Position numbers and translations under genes: made by a program
NCBI GenBank assembly: GCA_963663615.1
Contig: OY760517.1
Span: 2,604,001-2,668,000 of the forward strand
Source of the DNA: G963663615 sp963663615
GTDB lineage: Bacteria; Bacteroidota; Ignavibacteria; Ignavibacteriales; Melioribacteraceae
Length of the DNA stretch: 64,000 nt
Direction: 5' to 3'
The notes under the pieces: model-generated
What the model was told of the DNA's origin: nothing
The model's input: the letters and a program-made list of their open reading frames with translations, nothing else
The model's database searches: none
Shown: in pieces, positions 44,937 to 55,112 of the stretch
Numbering within the stretch: the stretch's first letter is position 1
Layout of the letters: the number at the start of each line of letters is the position of its first letter

Positions 44937-46241
44937 ATGAGCAATCTTAAGGAAAAGCTTGCTGCAAAGATAGAAGCCTGGCGCCCCAGAACTACAAAAT
45001 TATTAAAAGAATATGGTGACGTAAAAGTAGGTGAAGTATCGATTAAACAGGTAATCGGGGGGATGAGAGGAGTTAAATGTCTAACTACCGATATTTCTTA
45101 TCTTGATCCGTACGAAGGCATCAGATTCAGGGGTTATACCATACCGGAAGTTCTTGCCAAACTCCCTAAAAAAGAAGGTGCTGAAAAACCTTACGTAGAA
45201 GGCTTCTTCCACCTATTGTTAACCGGTGATATTCCAACCGAGGAAGATGTTGCCGAGATAAATTCCGAATTTGCAAAACGTTCTCGCGTTCCACAATATA
45301 TTTTTGATGTACTTAGAGCAATGCCTAGAGATTCTCATCCTATGGCAATGTTTTCTGCTGCCGTTACCACCTTACAGCGCGAATCGGTTTTTGCCAAACG
45401 TTATATGCAGGGTATGCATAAAAATGATTACTGGGAAGCAACCCTGGAAGACTCACTTAATCTACTGGCAAAATTACCACAAATTGCAGCCTATATTTAC
45501 CGAATGAAATACAAGGGAGATACATTTATTGCCCCGGATCCTTCGCTGGATATGGGTGCCAACTTTGCACAGCAAATGGGTATTGACGCCCCTTATGATG
45601 ATGTATCGCGTTTATATTTTATTATCCATAGCGATCATGAAAGTGGTAATGTTAGTGCACATACGGGTCACCTTATCGGTAGTGCACTCTCGGATATGTA
45701 CTACTCAATCGCTGGTATGCTTAATGGCTTGGCAGGACCGTTACACGGCTTGGCAAACCAGGAAGTGTTAAGATGGCTACAGAATGTTATGCAAAGCATG
45801 GATCATAAAATTCCTACTGAAGCAGAAATGAAACAGTTTGTTTGGGATACCCTTAATTCCGGACAAGTTGTTCCAGGTTTTGGACATGCAGTTCTTAGAA
45901 AAACCGACCCAAGGTACATGGCTCAAAGAGAGTTTTGTCTGGATCACCTTAAAGACGATGTACTATTTAAGTATGTTGATATACTATACAATGTTGTTCC
46001 GCCTATACTTCAGGAACAGGGTAAGGCTAAAAATCCCTGGCCAAATGTTGATGCACAATCTGGTGTAATACAGTGGCATTACGGTGTAACCGAATACGAA
46101 TTCTATACTGTTATGTTTGGTATTGGTCGTGCAATTGGTGTTTCGGCAAACATAATTTGGGATCGTGCACTTGGTTATCCTATAGAAAGACCAAAATCAA
46201 TTACTACCGATATGATGGAAGAAATTGTTGGTTTAAAATAA
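44937..46241 (+). CDS. gltA: Citrate synthase, mitochondrial (eukaryotic)-like type
   Basis: A 434-residue citrate synthase that condenses oxaloacetate with acetyl-CoA. The catalytic residues are His270 in AGPLHGLANQEVL, His317 in VPGFGHAVLRKTDPRY and Asp372 in PNVDAQSGV; their spacing matches the pig enzyme (His274, His320, Asp375). The sequence GLAGPLHGLANQEVL and the C-terminal extension are of the mitochondrial type I form rather than the hexameric GltA of enterics. Its AGGAGG-like site at 44930 is strong. It stands 40 bases after hpnE and may be read from its own promoter. Confidence 0.94.
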   Translation: MSNLKEKLAAKIEAWRPRTTKLLKEYGDVKVGEVSIKQVIGGMRGVKCLTTDISYLDPYEGIRFRGYTIPEVLAKLPKKEGAEKPYVEGFFHLLLTGDIPTEEDVAEINSEFAKRSRVPQYIFDVLRAMPRDSHPMAMFSAAVTTLQRESVFAKRYMQGMHKNDYWEATLEDSLNLLAKLPQIAAYIYRMKYKGDTFIAPDPSLDMGANFAQQMGIDAPYDDVSRLYFIIHSDHESGNVSAHTGHLIGSALSDMYYSIAGMLNGLAGPLHGLANQEVLRWLQNVMQSMDHKIPTEAEMKQFVWDTLNSGQVVPGFGHAVLRKTDPRYMAQREFCLDHLKDDVLFKYVDILYNVVPPILQEQGKAKNPWPNVDAQSGVIQWHYGVTEYEFYTVMFGIGRAIGVSANIIWDRALGYPIERPKSITTDMMEEIVGLK

Positions 46242-46334
46242 ATTTCTATTCTTTTAATAAAGGCAATTTATTATGGTTATAAATTGCCTTTACCTATTTT
46301 TGTACCAGTAATATTTACCAAAAAGGATTATAGT

Positions 46335-49300
46335 ATGCAGGAATTATCTAAAATTCTGGAAAGATTGGCAGCTGGAAGACACTCGTTTACCAATAATGAA
46401 CTTGAGTCGATTATAATTCAGTTTGCAGATAAGTTCTATGATTCACCAAATATGTATCTTGAAGAAAGCGATACACCCACCCTGCAAATTATAAACAAAA
46501 TCCTCGATTCTGTTCTGGAAAACCACTTACTTGAAATATTTGTTAAATATACGGCGGTAAACAAGCTTAAAGCCATTACCGAAATTTTAGTTGGCAAACC
46601 TGAATATAATAGTGATCAAAGTTTGTTTGCTCAACATATTCTTAATCTTGTAAAACAAACCAAAATACTAAGAGAAATTAAGGAAAATATATTCTGGCAA
46701 TCTGCTATTCCTGTACTTATTCGGAAGTCAAATTTTAACCTTCGTGCACTTTTAAAGCAAAGAAGAATACAGTACCGGCACAAAACGCTTTACGGCATAA
46801 TTAAAAGTAAAAATATAAAAAAGATATTCTGGGATGAAGCTGTTACCATAATTGAAAAATATGGTGCGGGACTCCTGGGAGTGTTATCGGATAAAGAGAG
46901 CATTGTAGCATTTTTATCCGATAACAGCCCCGAAATGGCAATGCTCGATCTTGCTTGCCTCTCATCCGGTATAAAAAACGTAATGATACCTGCCAATTCT
47001 GTTCCACAGCATATATCCTACATCATTAAAGAAACCGGAGCAGAAGTAATTATCCTTTCCGGAGAAAAACAGCTTGCGAAGCTAAAATCAATAAAGAAGG
47101 AAATTCCATCAGTTAAAACTGCAATACTTATTGAAGGAACAAGTGCCGAAACCTGGGTTTATGATCTTGATGAAATGCAAAAAGCCGGAAATTTTGCCGA
47201 ATATGAACAGAACATAATACCACGAGATATTGATGAACTGGCAACAGTAATGTACACCTCCGGTACAACGGGTAACCCCAAAGGTATAATGTTCTCGCAA
47301 ATGAATATAATTTCAAAGCGATTTCTTCGTGCAATGGCTTTACCCGAAATTGGAGACAAGGACAGATTTCTTTGCTACCTTCCCCTGTTTCATACATTTG
47401 GTCGCTACCTTGAGATGATGGGAACAATTTTCTGGGGTGCGGAATACTACTTTATGGAAAACCCATCACTTAAAACCATGTTACTAAATATGAGCATGGT
47501 TAAACCAACAGTATTTATAAGTATCCCTAAAAAATGGATTCAGCTTCACGAACATGTTTCCTCCAAAATTGACATAGAATTTGGTTCACACGAAGAAATT
47601 AAAGCTGCCCTGGATGAAGCAACCGGTGGTGAACTCCGCTGGGGTCTTTCTGCAGCTGGTTATCTCGATCCCCTTATCTTCCGATTTTTTCAGAAGTATG
47701 GTGTTGAACTAATGAGCGGCTTTGGTATGACAGAAGCTACCGGCGGTATAACCATGACTCCTCCGGGGAAATACAAGGAGAACTCTCTTGGGTGTGCCTT
47801 GCCCGGAATAGCAATAAAGGTAGCTAAAGATGGTGAGCTACTGGTAAAGGGTGAATATGTTATGCTTGGATATTACGGAAGCAGCGATGGTGCAGAATTT
47901 GACAATGAAGGCTATTTCCCTACCGGTGATATTATGCGTATGGATGATAATGGCTTTATTGAAATTTTAGATAGGAAAAAAGATATTTATAAAAATGTTC
48001 GCGGTGAAACTATTGCCCCGCAAAAAATCGAAAATTTGTTTAGCGATTTTGATTATGTTAAGCAGGTTTTCCTTGTTGGCGATGGCAAACCTTATAATAC
48101 AGTCCTTATTTACCCCGATTATAATGATGAGGATTGTGTTTTGAAAACAATGAGCGGAGAGCAAATTCATGATTATTTCTCTACTGTAATTGTTACCGTT
48201 AATAACTTTCTTGCTCCCTTCGAAAGGATTCTTGATTTTAAATTAATTAACCGTGGATTTAGCGAGGAGTTTGGTGAAGTAACACCAAAAGGTACATTCA
48301 GACGCAAAGTTATTGAAGCAAATTTTGAAGATAGTATAAAAGCTCTTTACGTTAAACCGCACTACGATATTGCATTACAAAACGTACAAATACGAATTCC
48401 AAACTGGTTCCTTCGCGAACTTGGTTGCCTTTACAGGGATATTAGCACAGACGGCAGTAATATTATAATAAACAAGCTAAACAAAAAACTGCGAATAATG
48501 CAGTGTTCAGATGATAACAGTTATGTTTTGGGTAACTTTTGCTATAAAGCTAAAAATCGCGTATTTGAACTACAACCATTTATCACCAATCCAATTTTGT
48601 GGGCTGGTAATAAGGAGCTTTTTGATTTTGTAGGCGATCAGATATTACAATGGACACGACATATAAAAACTGATGGATCCTATCAAATAAGCTCGGTAAA
48701 CATTACTGAAAAAAATCTTGATAACGTAGCCCTTAAACTTGAATCGCTAAAAGAAAACCGTGAGCAGTCATTTTATGGTATTCATCTTGCAGCAGTATTG
48801 CTTTATAGTGGTAACCCTGCTTACTGCGAATTAAGCACAAACTATCTTGATTATATTGCCTCCAATAATGTACATAAATATTCGCAGCTTGTTAAAAGTA
48901 TTATATTTAATCCGCAATTGGTAAAACCATTAAGTGCACGCAAAAAACTGCTTCTTTCTGCACTAAAAAACTACCGTGAAATATTCCTGGATGAAATTTT
49001 AATTACCTACACTGATCATGATCCTTTAATACTTGATAATGAGATTATTAACAGGCTTATTAAAGATTGCGATCTTAAATCGAATATTTCCAAAATCGTA
49101 AATCCCATGATGGATGCCGCATCCAAATATTCAAAAGAAAAGCAGAATGAATCTTCACTTGCACCATATCTGGCATTACTCGCTAATTTTGGTAAAACAC
49201 ACCCTACCTATTATGAAAAATTACGACAAATATTTGTTGGTATTCAATTAGGAGATAATGAGGACGCCTCAGAGCTTGCTTCTCAATATCGCAGGGAATT

Positions 49301-51098
49301 GCGAGAGGCTTTCAGAGGATGGCTTGGTGAAAATCAGCAGATAGCGGTTGACATTGAAACAGGTGAAGAATATAGTTGGAGCGATGTAATTATCTTTGAT
49401 GAAGAAGTTACCGAGGAAGATAAAAAAAGAATATCCGATTCACTAACCTATACCCCTGTTTTACGCGAAGCAATATTCCTGTTTTCCGGTGGGAAACGAA
49501 TTATGCTGGATAACATTCCACCAAGCGGGTTGTGGATTAGCCTGCACCGTGAATACTCACAAAAAATTGTTTACAAGGTTGTAGTACAAACTCGTACTCA
49601 CGGTTCGTACGAAATATTGCTTAACCTTAATAAAGACCGTGAACATAGCGTATTGCCCGAAATTAACTGGCTTATTCTTGCAGGTTCAAGATATTATATG
49701 CAGGAGCTTATCGAAGATTTTGGCGGTTATTGGGATCAGTATGATGTGTGGAGTGCAAGGTACGTTCCGGGCAATAATGTTGCAAATCTTATTCAGCGTG
49801 AAGTAAACAAAAAAGATACATCCTATACAAGGCTGTTTCATCTGTGGCCCTTCTTTGTGTGGAATGCTTCTGCTGCCTATTTCAATTTCTGGAAGCTTAC
49901 CGGACACCGGTACATGCTTATTGATACCTCACCGGATAACTATATTATTCCCTCTCATGATTACCAGGGCGGTACAAAAGTTATTAGCCTTTCGGAACAT
50001 AAAAGTTTTACCAATTTCCATGAACTTTTCAATAATTTCTTTGAGCAATTTGTAAAAGAGTTTGAAGAAAAATATACATTTCTTAAACGTCACAATGTGT
50101 ATGATTATATTTTTGCAGGATTCGTAAATACCGAAGGTGAAGAAGCAGGTATGAATTTCCTTACCAATCTGCTACATGAAGAGGAAATGAATGAAAATAA
50201 GGATGAACAGTTTGTAACACACTTGCAACGTTTTATTGATTTTGTTGAGGATAAGAGTTTTATTCCGAAGCAGCTTTACTTTGCCATACAGCGCTTTCAG
50301 AGGTGGGAAAATATCAACAAGGATGCCTCTGATGGTGCCAAAGCACAGATGCTGCACGACCTTTTTACAACGTACCAGTTGGATTTCCTTGATAAAATTA
50401 AACCTGAAACCCGTGCACGATTTTTCTTCGAAACAGTATTTATAAAATCAAATACCGAGTTTAAAGAAGCTTTCAAAAAAATATACCTTTCGGTAAGTAA
50501 AGGCTCCATTAACATTGATGAGGCACATGCCGCTTATACCGAACTGATGGAAACATTTGAGCTTTCAAAACAGGAAAAATTCTTCCTCACCCGTTTAAGC
50601 TATCCACATATAAAACCTTCGGATTCGGCTGTAATTATACGCTCGGTTGAGGAAGGAAAGGAATTACCAAATCTTGTTGTTGAATATAATGATCACGAAG
50701 GTAATCCGTTTTTTATTCGTAAACCAATTTCTCCAAAAGAAATTTCAAGATTACACCAACTATTTATTGAAACTAACATGATGGTTAATTTTCATGATGA
50801 ACACCAATATCTTGTGGCAATTTCAGAACGAGGATTTATTATTGGTGGTTTGTTTTATACTTTCACTGATAAGGAAACAATTTTTATGGATAAAATTGTT
50901 GTATCCAATCGTTATCGCAGGAAAGGTATAAGCGAAAAACTTATGGAAGAATTATTTGAACGTATAAAAAATGAGAATGTAAGGTTTGTTACTACCGGTT
51001 TTTTCAGACCGGAATACTTTTACCGTTTTGGTTTTAGCGTAGAGAAAAAATATTCGGGGCTGGTTAAAGACCTAAAGGAACTGCCCCAAATAACCTAA
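46335..51098 (+). CDS. Multidomain AMP-forming acyl-CoA synthetase / unknown / GNAT acetyltransferase
   Basis: A 1587-residue cytosolic protein. The ATG at 46335 follows AAAGGA by eight bases; an earlier TTG at 46284 lacks a ribosome site. Residues about 1-120 are helical and unassigned. About 150-670 is an AMP-binding long-chain acyl-CoA synthetase: MYTSGTTGNPKGIMFSQMN (P-loop), GMTEATGGITMTPPG, YFPTGDIMRMDDNGF and the C-terminal hinge Lys region TPKGTFRRKV. Residues about 680-1440 match nothing I can name; LIDTSPDNYIIPSHDYQGGT near 1195 is faintly kinase-like. About 1455-1575 is a GNAT domain (VVSNRYRRKGISEKLMEEL, acetyl-CoA motif RxxGxS). It follows gltA. Confidence 0.85.
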   Translation: MQELSKILERLAAGRHSFTNNELESIIIQFADKFYDSPNMYLEESDTPTLQIINKILDSVLENHLLEIFVKYTAVNKLKAITEILVGKPEYNSDQSLFAQHILNLVKQTKILREIKENIFWQSAIPVLIRKSNFNLRALLKQRRIQYRHKTLYGIIKSKNIKKIFWDEAVTIIEKYGAGLLGVLSDKESIVAFLSDNSPEMAMLDLACLSSGIKNVMIPANSVPQHISYIIKETGAEVIILSGEKQLAKLKSIKKEIPSVKTAILIEGTSAETWVYDLDEMQKAGNFAEYEQNIIPRDIDELATVMYTSGTTGNPKGIMFSQMNIISKRFLRAMALPEIGDKDRFLCYLPLFHTFGRYLEMMGTIFWGAEYYFMENPSLKTMLLNMSMVKPTVFISIPKKWIQLHEHVSSKIDIEFGSHEEIKAALDEATGGELRWGLSAAGYLDPLIFRFFQKYGVELMSGFGMTEATGGITMTPPGKYKENSLGCALPGIAIKVAKDGELLVKGEYVMLGYYGSSDGAEFDNEGYFPTGDIMRMDDNGFIEILDRKKDIYKNVRGETIAPQKIENLFSDFDYVKQVFLVGDGKPYNTVLIYPDYNDEDCVLKTMSGEQIHDYFSTVIVTVNNFLAPFERILDFKLINRGFSEEFGEVTPKGTFRRKVIEANFEDSIKALYVKPHYDIALQNVQIRIPNWFLRELGCLYRDISTDGSNIIINKLNKKLRIMQCSDDNSYVLGNFCYKAKNRVFELQPFITNPILWAGNKELFDFVGDQILQWTRHIKTDGSYQISSVNITEKNLDNVALKLESLKENREQSFYGIHLAAVLLYSGNPAYCELSTNYLDYIASNNVHKYSQLVKSIIFNPQLVKPLSARKKLLLSALKNYREIFLDEILITYTDHDPLILDNEIINRLIKDCDLKSNISKIVNPMMDAASKYSKEKQNESSLAPYLALLANFGKTHPTYYEKLRQIFVGIQLGDNEDASELASQYRRELREAFRGWLGENQQIAVDIETGEEYSWSDVIIFDEEVTEEDKKRISDSLTYTPVLREAIFLFSGGKRIMLDNIPPSGLWISLHREYSQKIVYKVVVQTRTHGSYEILLNLNKDREHSVLPEINWLILAGSRYYMQELIEDFGGYWDQYDVWSARYVPGNNVANLIQREVNKKDTSYTRLFHLWPFFVWNASAAYFNFWKLTGHRYMLIDTSPDNYIIPSHDYQGGTKVISLSEHKSFTNFHELFNNFFEQFVKEFEEKYTFLKRHNVYDYIFAGFVNTEGEEAGMNFLTNLLHEEEMNENKDEQFVTHLQRFIDFVEDKSFIPKQLYFAIQRFQRWENINKDASDGAKAQMLHDLFTTYQLDFLDKIKPETRARFFFETVFIKSNTEFKEAFKKIYLSVSKGSINIDEAHAAYTELMETFELSKQEKFFLTRLSYPHIKPSDSAVIIRSVEEGKELPNLVVEYNDHEGNPFFIRKPISPKEISRLHQLFIETNMMVNFHDEHQYLVAISERGFIIGGLFYTFTDKETIFMDKIVVSNRYRRKGISEKLMEELFERIKNENVRFVTTGFFRPEYFYRFGFSVEKKYSGLVKDLKELPQIT

Positions 51099-51143
51099 TA
51101 GTAAATTATGCCCAAAAAACCTTTGGCTTAGGTGAAACATGTA

Positions 51144-54100
51144 TCATGAGTTCTTCTTCCCCGATATATCTCTTTGGACAGCGATATAACCAGTAATACG
51201 TTTCATACTATTAATAACAGAATTTATAGATAAATCCACTGTTATATACTCACCATTTTTGGTTTTATTAACAATCTCGGTACGGAATGGTTTCCCATCC
51301 AGGATAGTTTTCCACAAATTCTTATAAACAGCACCATCGCTCTTTTCACTTTTGATTATGGAAGGATTTGCACCTATTATTTCTTCCGGAGAAAACCCGT
51401 AAACTTTACCAAATGCCGAATTAGCATAAGTAATTTCACCTTCAAGAGTTGTCATAAATATAATATCATCAATTTGCTCAACTCCCCTCAATAGTTTTTT
51501 AAGGTTCTCCTCTGCCTTTACAAGTTCTGTTATATCTCTTGCAACTACTACAATATGAGTAACTTCATTATCTTCATTTATATAGGGATAATAGTTAATA
51601 TCATAGCAGTTAAGTCCACTGGTTTTAGTTTCAAACCATGCCTGGTATGTAACGATTTCACCTTTGAATCCCTTATCGAGGTAATTCTTAATAATACTTA
51701 GAAATTTAGTTTTACCCCAAAAATCAGAAACTTTTATACCAAGAATATCATCCCGCTTCATACCATGAGTTGCACAAAAAGCTTCATTTACTGCTTCGTA
51801 TTCATAATTACGGTTTACTAAAGTCATGTGTGCTTTTGATGTATTAAAAATAAAATCAGACTTTAATTTCATATCCTCTTCAAACTTTCTTTCTATAGCC
51901 ATAACAATTTGTCTGGAAACAAAATCGAGGAGCTTTGTGTGTTTTTCGTTATAAACTCGTGGTTCGCTATAATTCTGTAAAGCCAAAACGCCAATTGCCT
52001 TGCCTCTCGAGTTTATAAGCGGAATACCAATCCACTCAACAGCACCTGCTCCAAGTCGTTTAACTTCATTATTATTAACAAGCTCATTATATTGCTGTCG
52101 GGTTAGGAATAATGTTTCAGCATTGTTAAGTACATATTCTGTTAATCCTTTACCCGGCTTATGAGGCTTAAGCATTTCAGGGTCAAGGTTTTCTTTTTCA
52201 TCAACAAAGTAAGGGAATGAAATTGTATCATTCTGATCATTATATAATGCTATATAAATATTTTCAGCAAAGATAATTTCTTTCAGGATATTATGAACAG
52301 CTTTGTAAAGCTTATCCAGATTCCTTGCTTTACTAGCAGCCTCCGAAATTCGGTAAATAATTTCCCTGGTTTTCTCATCACTTCTTAATTTTTCTGTTAC
52401 CTCACGTTCAAGAGCCAGCTCCTTTTGTCGTACCTCAAGAATAACTTTATTCTCACGATTTACCAGGTAAACAATTAAATACACAATAGCTGCAACTACA
52501 AGCAGGTATATTATAAACGCATACCATCTATACCACGGTGGAGTTGCAATTTTAAATTTTATACTGGTACCGGTTTCGTTCCACACTCCTTCATTATTTG
52601 AAGCCTTTACCCTAAATATATAATCACCACCGCTAATATTGGTGTAGTTGGCAGTAGTAACATTTTGCGAGTAAATCCACTCCTTATCAAATCCTTCAAG
52701 TTTGTATGCATATTTATTTTTTTCCGGTCGTGTAAAATCGAGTGCCGCAAACGATACAGAGAAGTAGTAATCATCATAATTTAATTTTATATCACTTTTG
52801 GGATTTAACTCAACAACAAGATTAAGCTTGGAATCAAGTTTGGTAAATCCGGTAATCTCTACTTTCGGTACAACCGGATTAGTAAGAATTTTTGCAGGGT
52901 CAAAAATATTAAACCCATTAATACCACCAAAAAGTAATTCTCCTTTGGTGGTTTTAAAAGCGGCTTGATCAAATTCATTATCCTGAAGTCCGTCCATCAT
53001 ATCATAGGTATAGAAAGTCTCCCTACCCGGATCAAACTTCACCAATCCGTGATTAGTACTAAACCACAAATACCCTTCATCATCCTCCAATATTCTATAA
53101 ACCGTATTATCAGCGAGTCCATTTTTTTCGGTAAAACTTTTAAAACTATAAACATTCTCACCGGAATCAACATCGGTGTTGGTAAGTAACTTATTAATAC
53201 CACCACCATAAGTAGCAATCCACAAAGTGCCGTTAGATGTTTCAAAAATGTCAGTAATATTATCGGCACCAATACTATTAGGATCAGTATAATCATACTT
53301 AAAATGGCGAAAAGTTAAGGAACCTTCCGATGCAGAAGCGTTTTTAGTAAGAACAAGGTTTAAACCGCCACCAAAGGTACCAATCCAAATGCGTCCATGT
53401 GAATCCCGAAATATTTTTTTCACCACATTACTACTTAAACTTTCAGGATTATTATGATTATTCTTATACTTGAAGAACTGTTTTTTCTTCTTGTCCATTA
53501 TATTCAGACCACCGCCCCAAGTACCTATCCAAAGGTATTTATCATCAATAGAAAGCATTGCCGAAATATTATTATGGCTTAATCCGCTTTCATTATCACC
53601 ACGGAAAAACACTTCATTTTTATTGGTATTAAAATCAATGTAATTTAGTCCGTAGGAAGTACCAACCCATAACTTGCCGGGGCTATCCTCCTGCAATACC
53701 CAAACAGTATTATTGCTTAACTTTATTTTACTAGCACCACCAGAACTGTAATTTTCGAATATTCCGGTTGTTCTGTTAAATTTATTTAATCCTCCACCAA
53801 AAGTACCAACCCATATATTACCATTGCCATCTTCTAAAAGTGATTTCACCAATTTACCCGACAAGCTGTTTTCATTACCATATTTTACCTTTATATGATT
53901 AAAAACACTTCTTCCCGGAGAATATTTATTAAGCCCCTTATCGGTAGCAAACCAAATCTGTCCGGTTGCATCTTCAATAATATCCACAACCGAGTTATTA
54001 CTTAAGCTTACCTGCTCAAGAGGATCATGCTTAATTATGGTAATATTTGGTACGGTTTTTAATTCCCTCCCAATATTAGTAAGCAAGCAAACACCCTCAT

Positions 54101-54995
54101 TATGGGTACCAGCCCAAAGATTGCCATTTGAATCATATAATAATCCAAATACGCTATTTTGCGGTAAACTATAATTGGAATTACCTGGTAAATACTGAAT
54201 ATAATCGAAAGTAGATTTATCGAGACGAATTAAACCGTTTTTATAAGTAGCAAGCCATAGAAATCCAAATTTATCTTCAGCTATATTTTTAATCATAATT
54301 CTGGAAAGAAACTTTCCCTTTTCCGAATTATCATTAGTAAAATTCTTGAACCTATGTTTTCCATTAATAAACACAGCTTTATTTAGTCCCCCGCCAAAGG
54401 TACCAAACCAATAATCATTATTAGAATCCTTCAAAACCACATTTACCGAATTACTGCTAATAGACTGTGGATCAGCCGGATCATGAGTAAATCGTTGGAA
54501 AACTCCAGTTTCAATATCAAGCTGGTTTAGTCCCCCCGAGGTGCAAACCCATAAATTATTATCATTATTGTTGAGAATATACCAAACCCTGTTGGATGCT
54601 ATACTTTTTTTATTATCTGGAGAAAATTGAAAGCGGGTAAAGTTTCCCTTATCCTCATTATACCTGTTTAATCCGCCATTATGTGTACCAACCCAAATAG
54701 TACCTAATCTATCTTCAGCAATAGCAACTACCCAATTATCAGAAAGAGAAGTAGAATCAAAAGGGCTATGTTTAAAAACCTTGAAATTTTTTCCGTCAAA
54801 CCTGTTTAATCCCTCTGAGGTTCCCGCCCAGATATACCCTCTCGAATCCTGGAATACTTTATAAACAGCACTTGAAGAAAGACCATTGATAGAACTATAG
54901 TTTGTAAAGGTAAAATTAGATGCCGCAACATGGGTACTAATTAAAAGGAAAAGGATCATTGACCCTAATCTTATATAGCAAAAAAAATTTTTCAC
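51144..54995 (-). CDS. Two-component-type propeller/Y_Y_Y sensor with GAF and two PAS domains, no kinase
   Basis: A 1283-residue membrane sensor. Order: signal peptide (1-25); two seven-bladed-type Reg_prop propellers (about 30-700) with repeated blades of the form DSxGxIWxGTxGGGLN; a Y_Y_Y domain (about 745-815); one membrane helix (about 825-846); a coiled coil; a GAF domain (about 885-1035); and two PAS domains (about 1048-1161 and 1169-1283). It stops after the second PAS at SGKKNS, with no histidine kinase, guanylate cyclase or HTH output. A kinase gene lies 117 bases upstream in the same direction. In Bacteroides, similar propellers sense carbohydrates; here the ligand is unknown. Confidence 0.88.
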   Translation of the reverse strand: MKNFFCYIRLGSMILFLLISTHVAASNFTFTNYSSINGLSSSAVYKVFQDSRGYIWAGTSEGLNRFDGKNFKVFKHSPFDSTSLSDNWVVAIAEDRLGTIWVGTHNGGLNRYNEDKGNFTRFQFSPDNKKSIASNRVWYILNNNDNNLWVCTSGGLNQLDIETGVFQRFTHDPADPQSISSNSVNVVLKDSNNDYWFGTFGGGLNKAVFINGKHRFKNFTNDNSEKGKFLSRIMIKNIAEDKFGFLWLATYKNGLIRLDKSTFDYIQYLPGNSNYSLPQNSVFGLLYDSNGNLWAGTHNEGVCLLTNIGRELKTVPNITIIKHDPLEQVSLSNNSVVDIIEDATGQIWFATDKGLNKYSPGRSVFNHIKVKYGNENSLSGKLVKSLLEDGNGNIWVGTFGGGLNKFNRTTGIFENYSSGGASKIKLSNNTVWVLQEDSPGKLWVGTSYGLNYIDFNTNKNEVFFRGDNESGLSHNNISAMLSIDDKYLWIGTWGGGLNIMDKKKKQFFKYKNNHNNPESLSSNVVKKIFRDSHGRIWIGTFGGGLNLVLTKNASASEGSLTFRHFKYDYTDPNSIGADNITDIFETSNGTLWIATYGGGINKLLTNTDVDSGENVYSFKSFTEKNGLADNTVYRILEDDEGYLWFSTNHGLVKFDPGRETFYTYDMMDGLQDNEFDQAAFKTTKGELLFGGINGFNIFDPAKILTNPVVPKVEITGFTKLDSKLNLVVELNPKSDIKLNYDDYYFSVSFAALDFTRPEKNKYAYKLEGFDKEWIYSQNVTTANYTNISGGDYIFRVKASNNEGVWNETGTSIKFKIATPPWYRWYAFIIYLLVVAAIVYLIVYLVNRENKVILEVRQKELALEREVTEKLRSDEKTREIIYRISEAASKARNLDKLYKAVHNILKEIIFAENIYIALYNDQNDTISFPYFVDEKENLDPEMLKPHKPGKGLTEYVLNNAETLFLTRQQYNELVNNNEVKRLGAGAVEWIGIPLINSRGKAIGVLALQNYSEPRVYNEKHTKLLDFVSRQIVMAIERKFEEDMKLKSDFIFNTSKAHMTLVNRNYEYEAVNEAFCATHGMKRDDILGIKVSDFWGKTKFLSIIKNYLDKGFKGEIVTYQAWFETKTSGLNCYDINYYPYINEDNEVTHIVVVARDITELVKAEENLKKLLRGVEQIDDIIFMTTLEGEITYANSAFGKVYGFSPEEIIGANPSIIKSEKSDGAVYKNLWKTILDGKPFRTEIVNKTKNGEYITVDLSINSVINSMKRITGYIAVQRDISGKKNS

Positions 54996-55112
54996 ACACA
55001 GACCAGTTAAGGATTATGAACAAATTATTATTAACAAAAATAGTAAAATATCACAAAAATATATTGCTGAATAACTCAATTTAGCGGAATAACAAGAATT
55101 TAATATAATCAC

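Noticed and set aside
51099..51143. Possible continuation of the propeller sensor into a kinase domain
   Set aside because: Only 45 bases separate its stop from the convergent ligase/GNAT gene, so there is no room for one.
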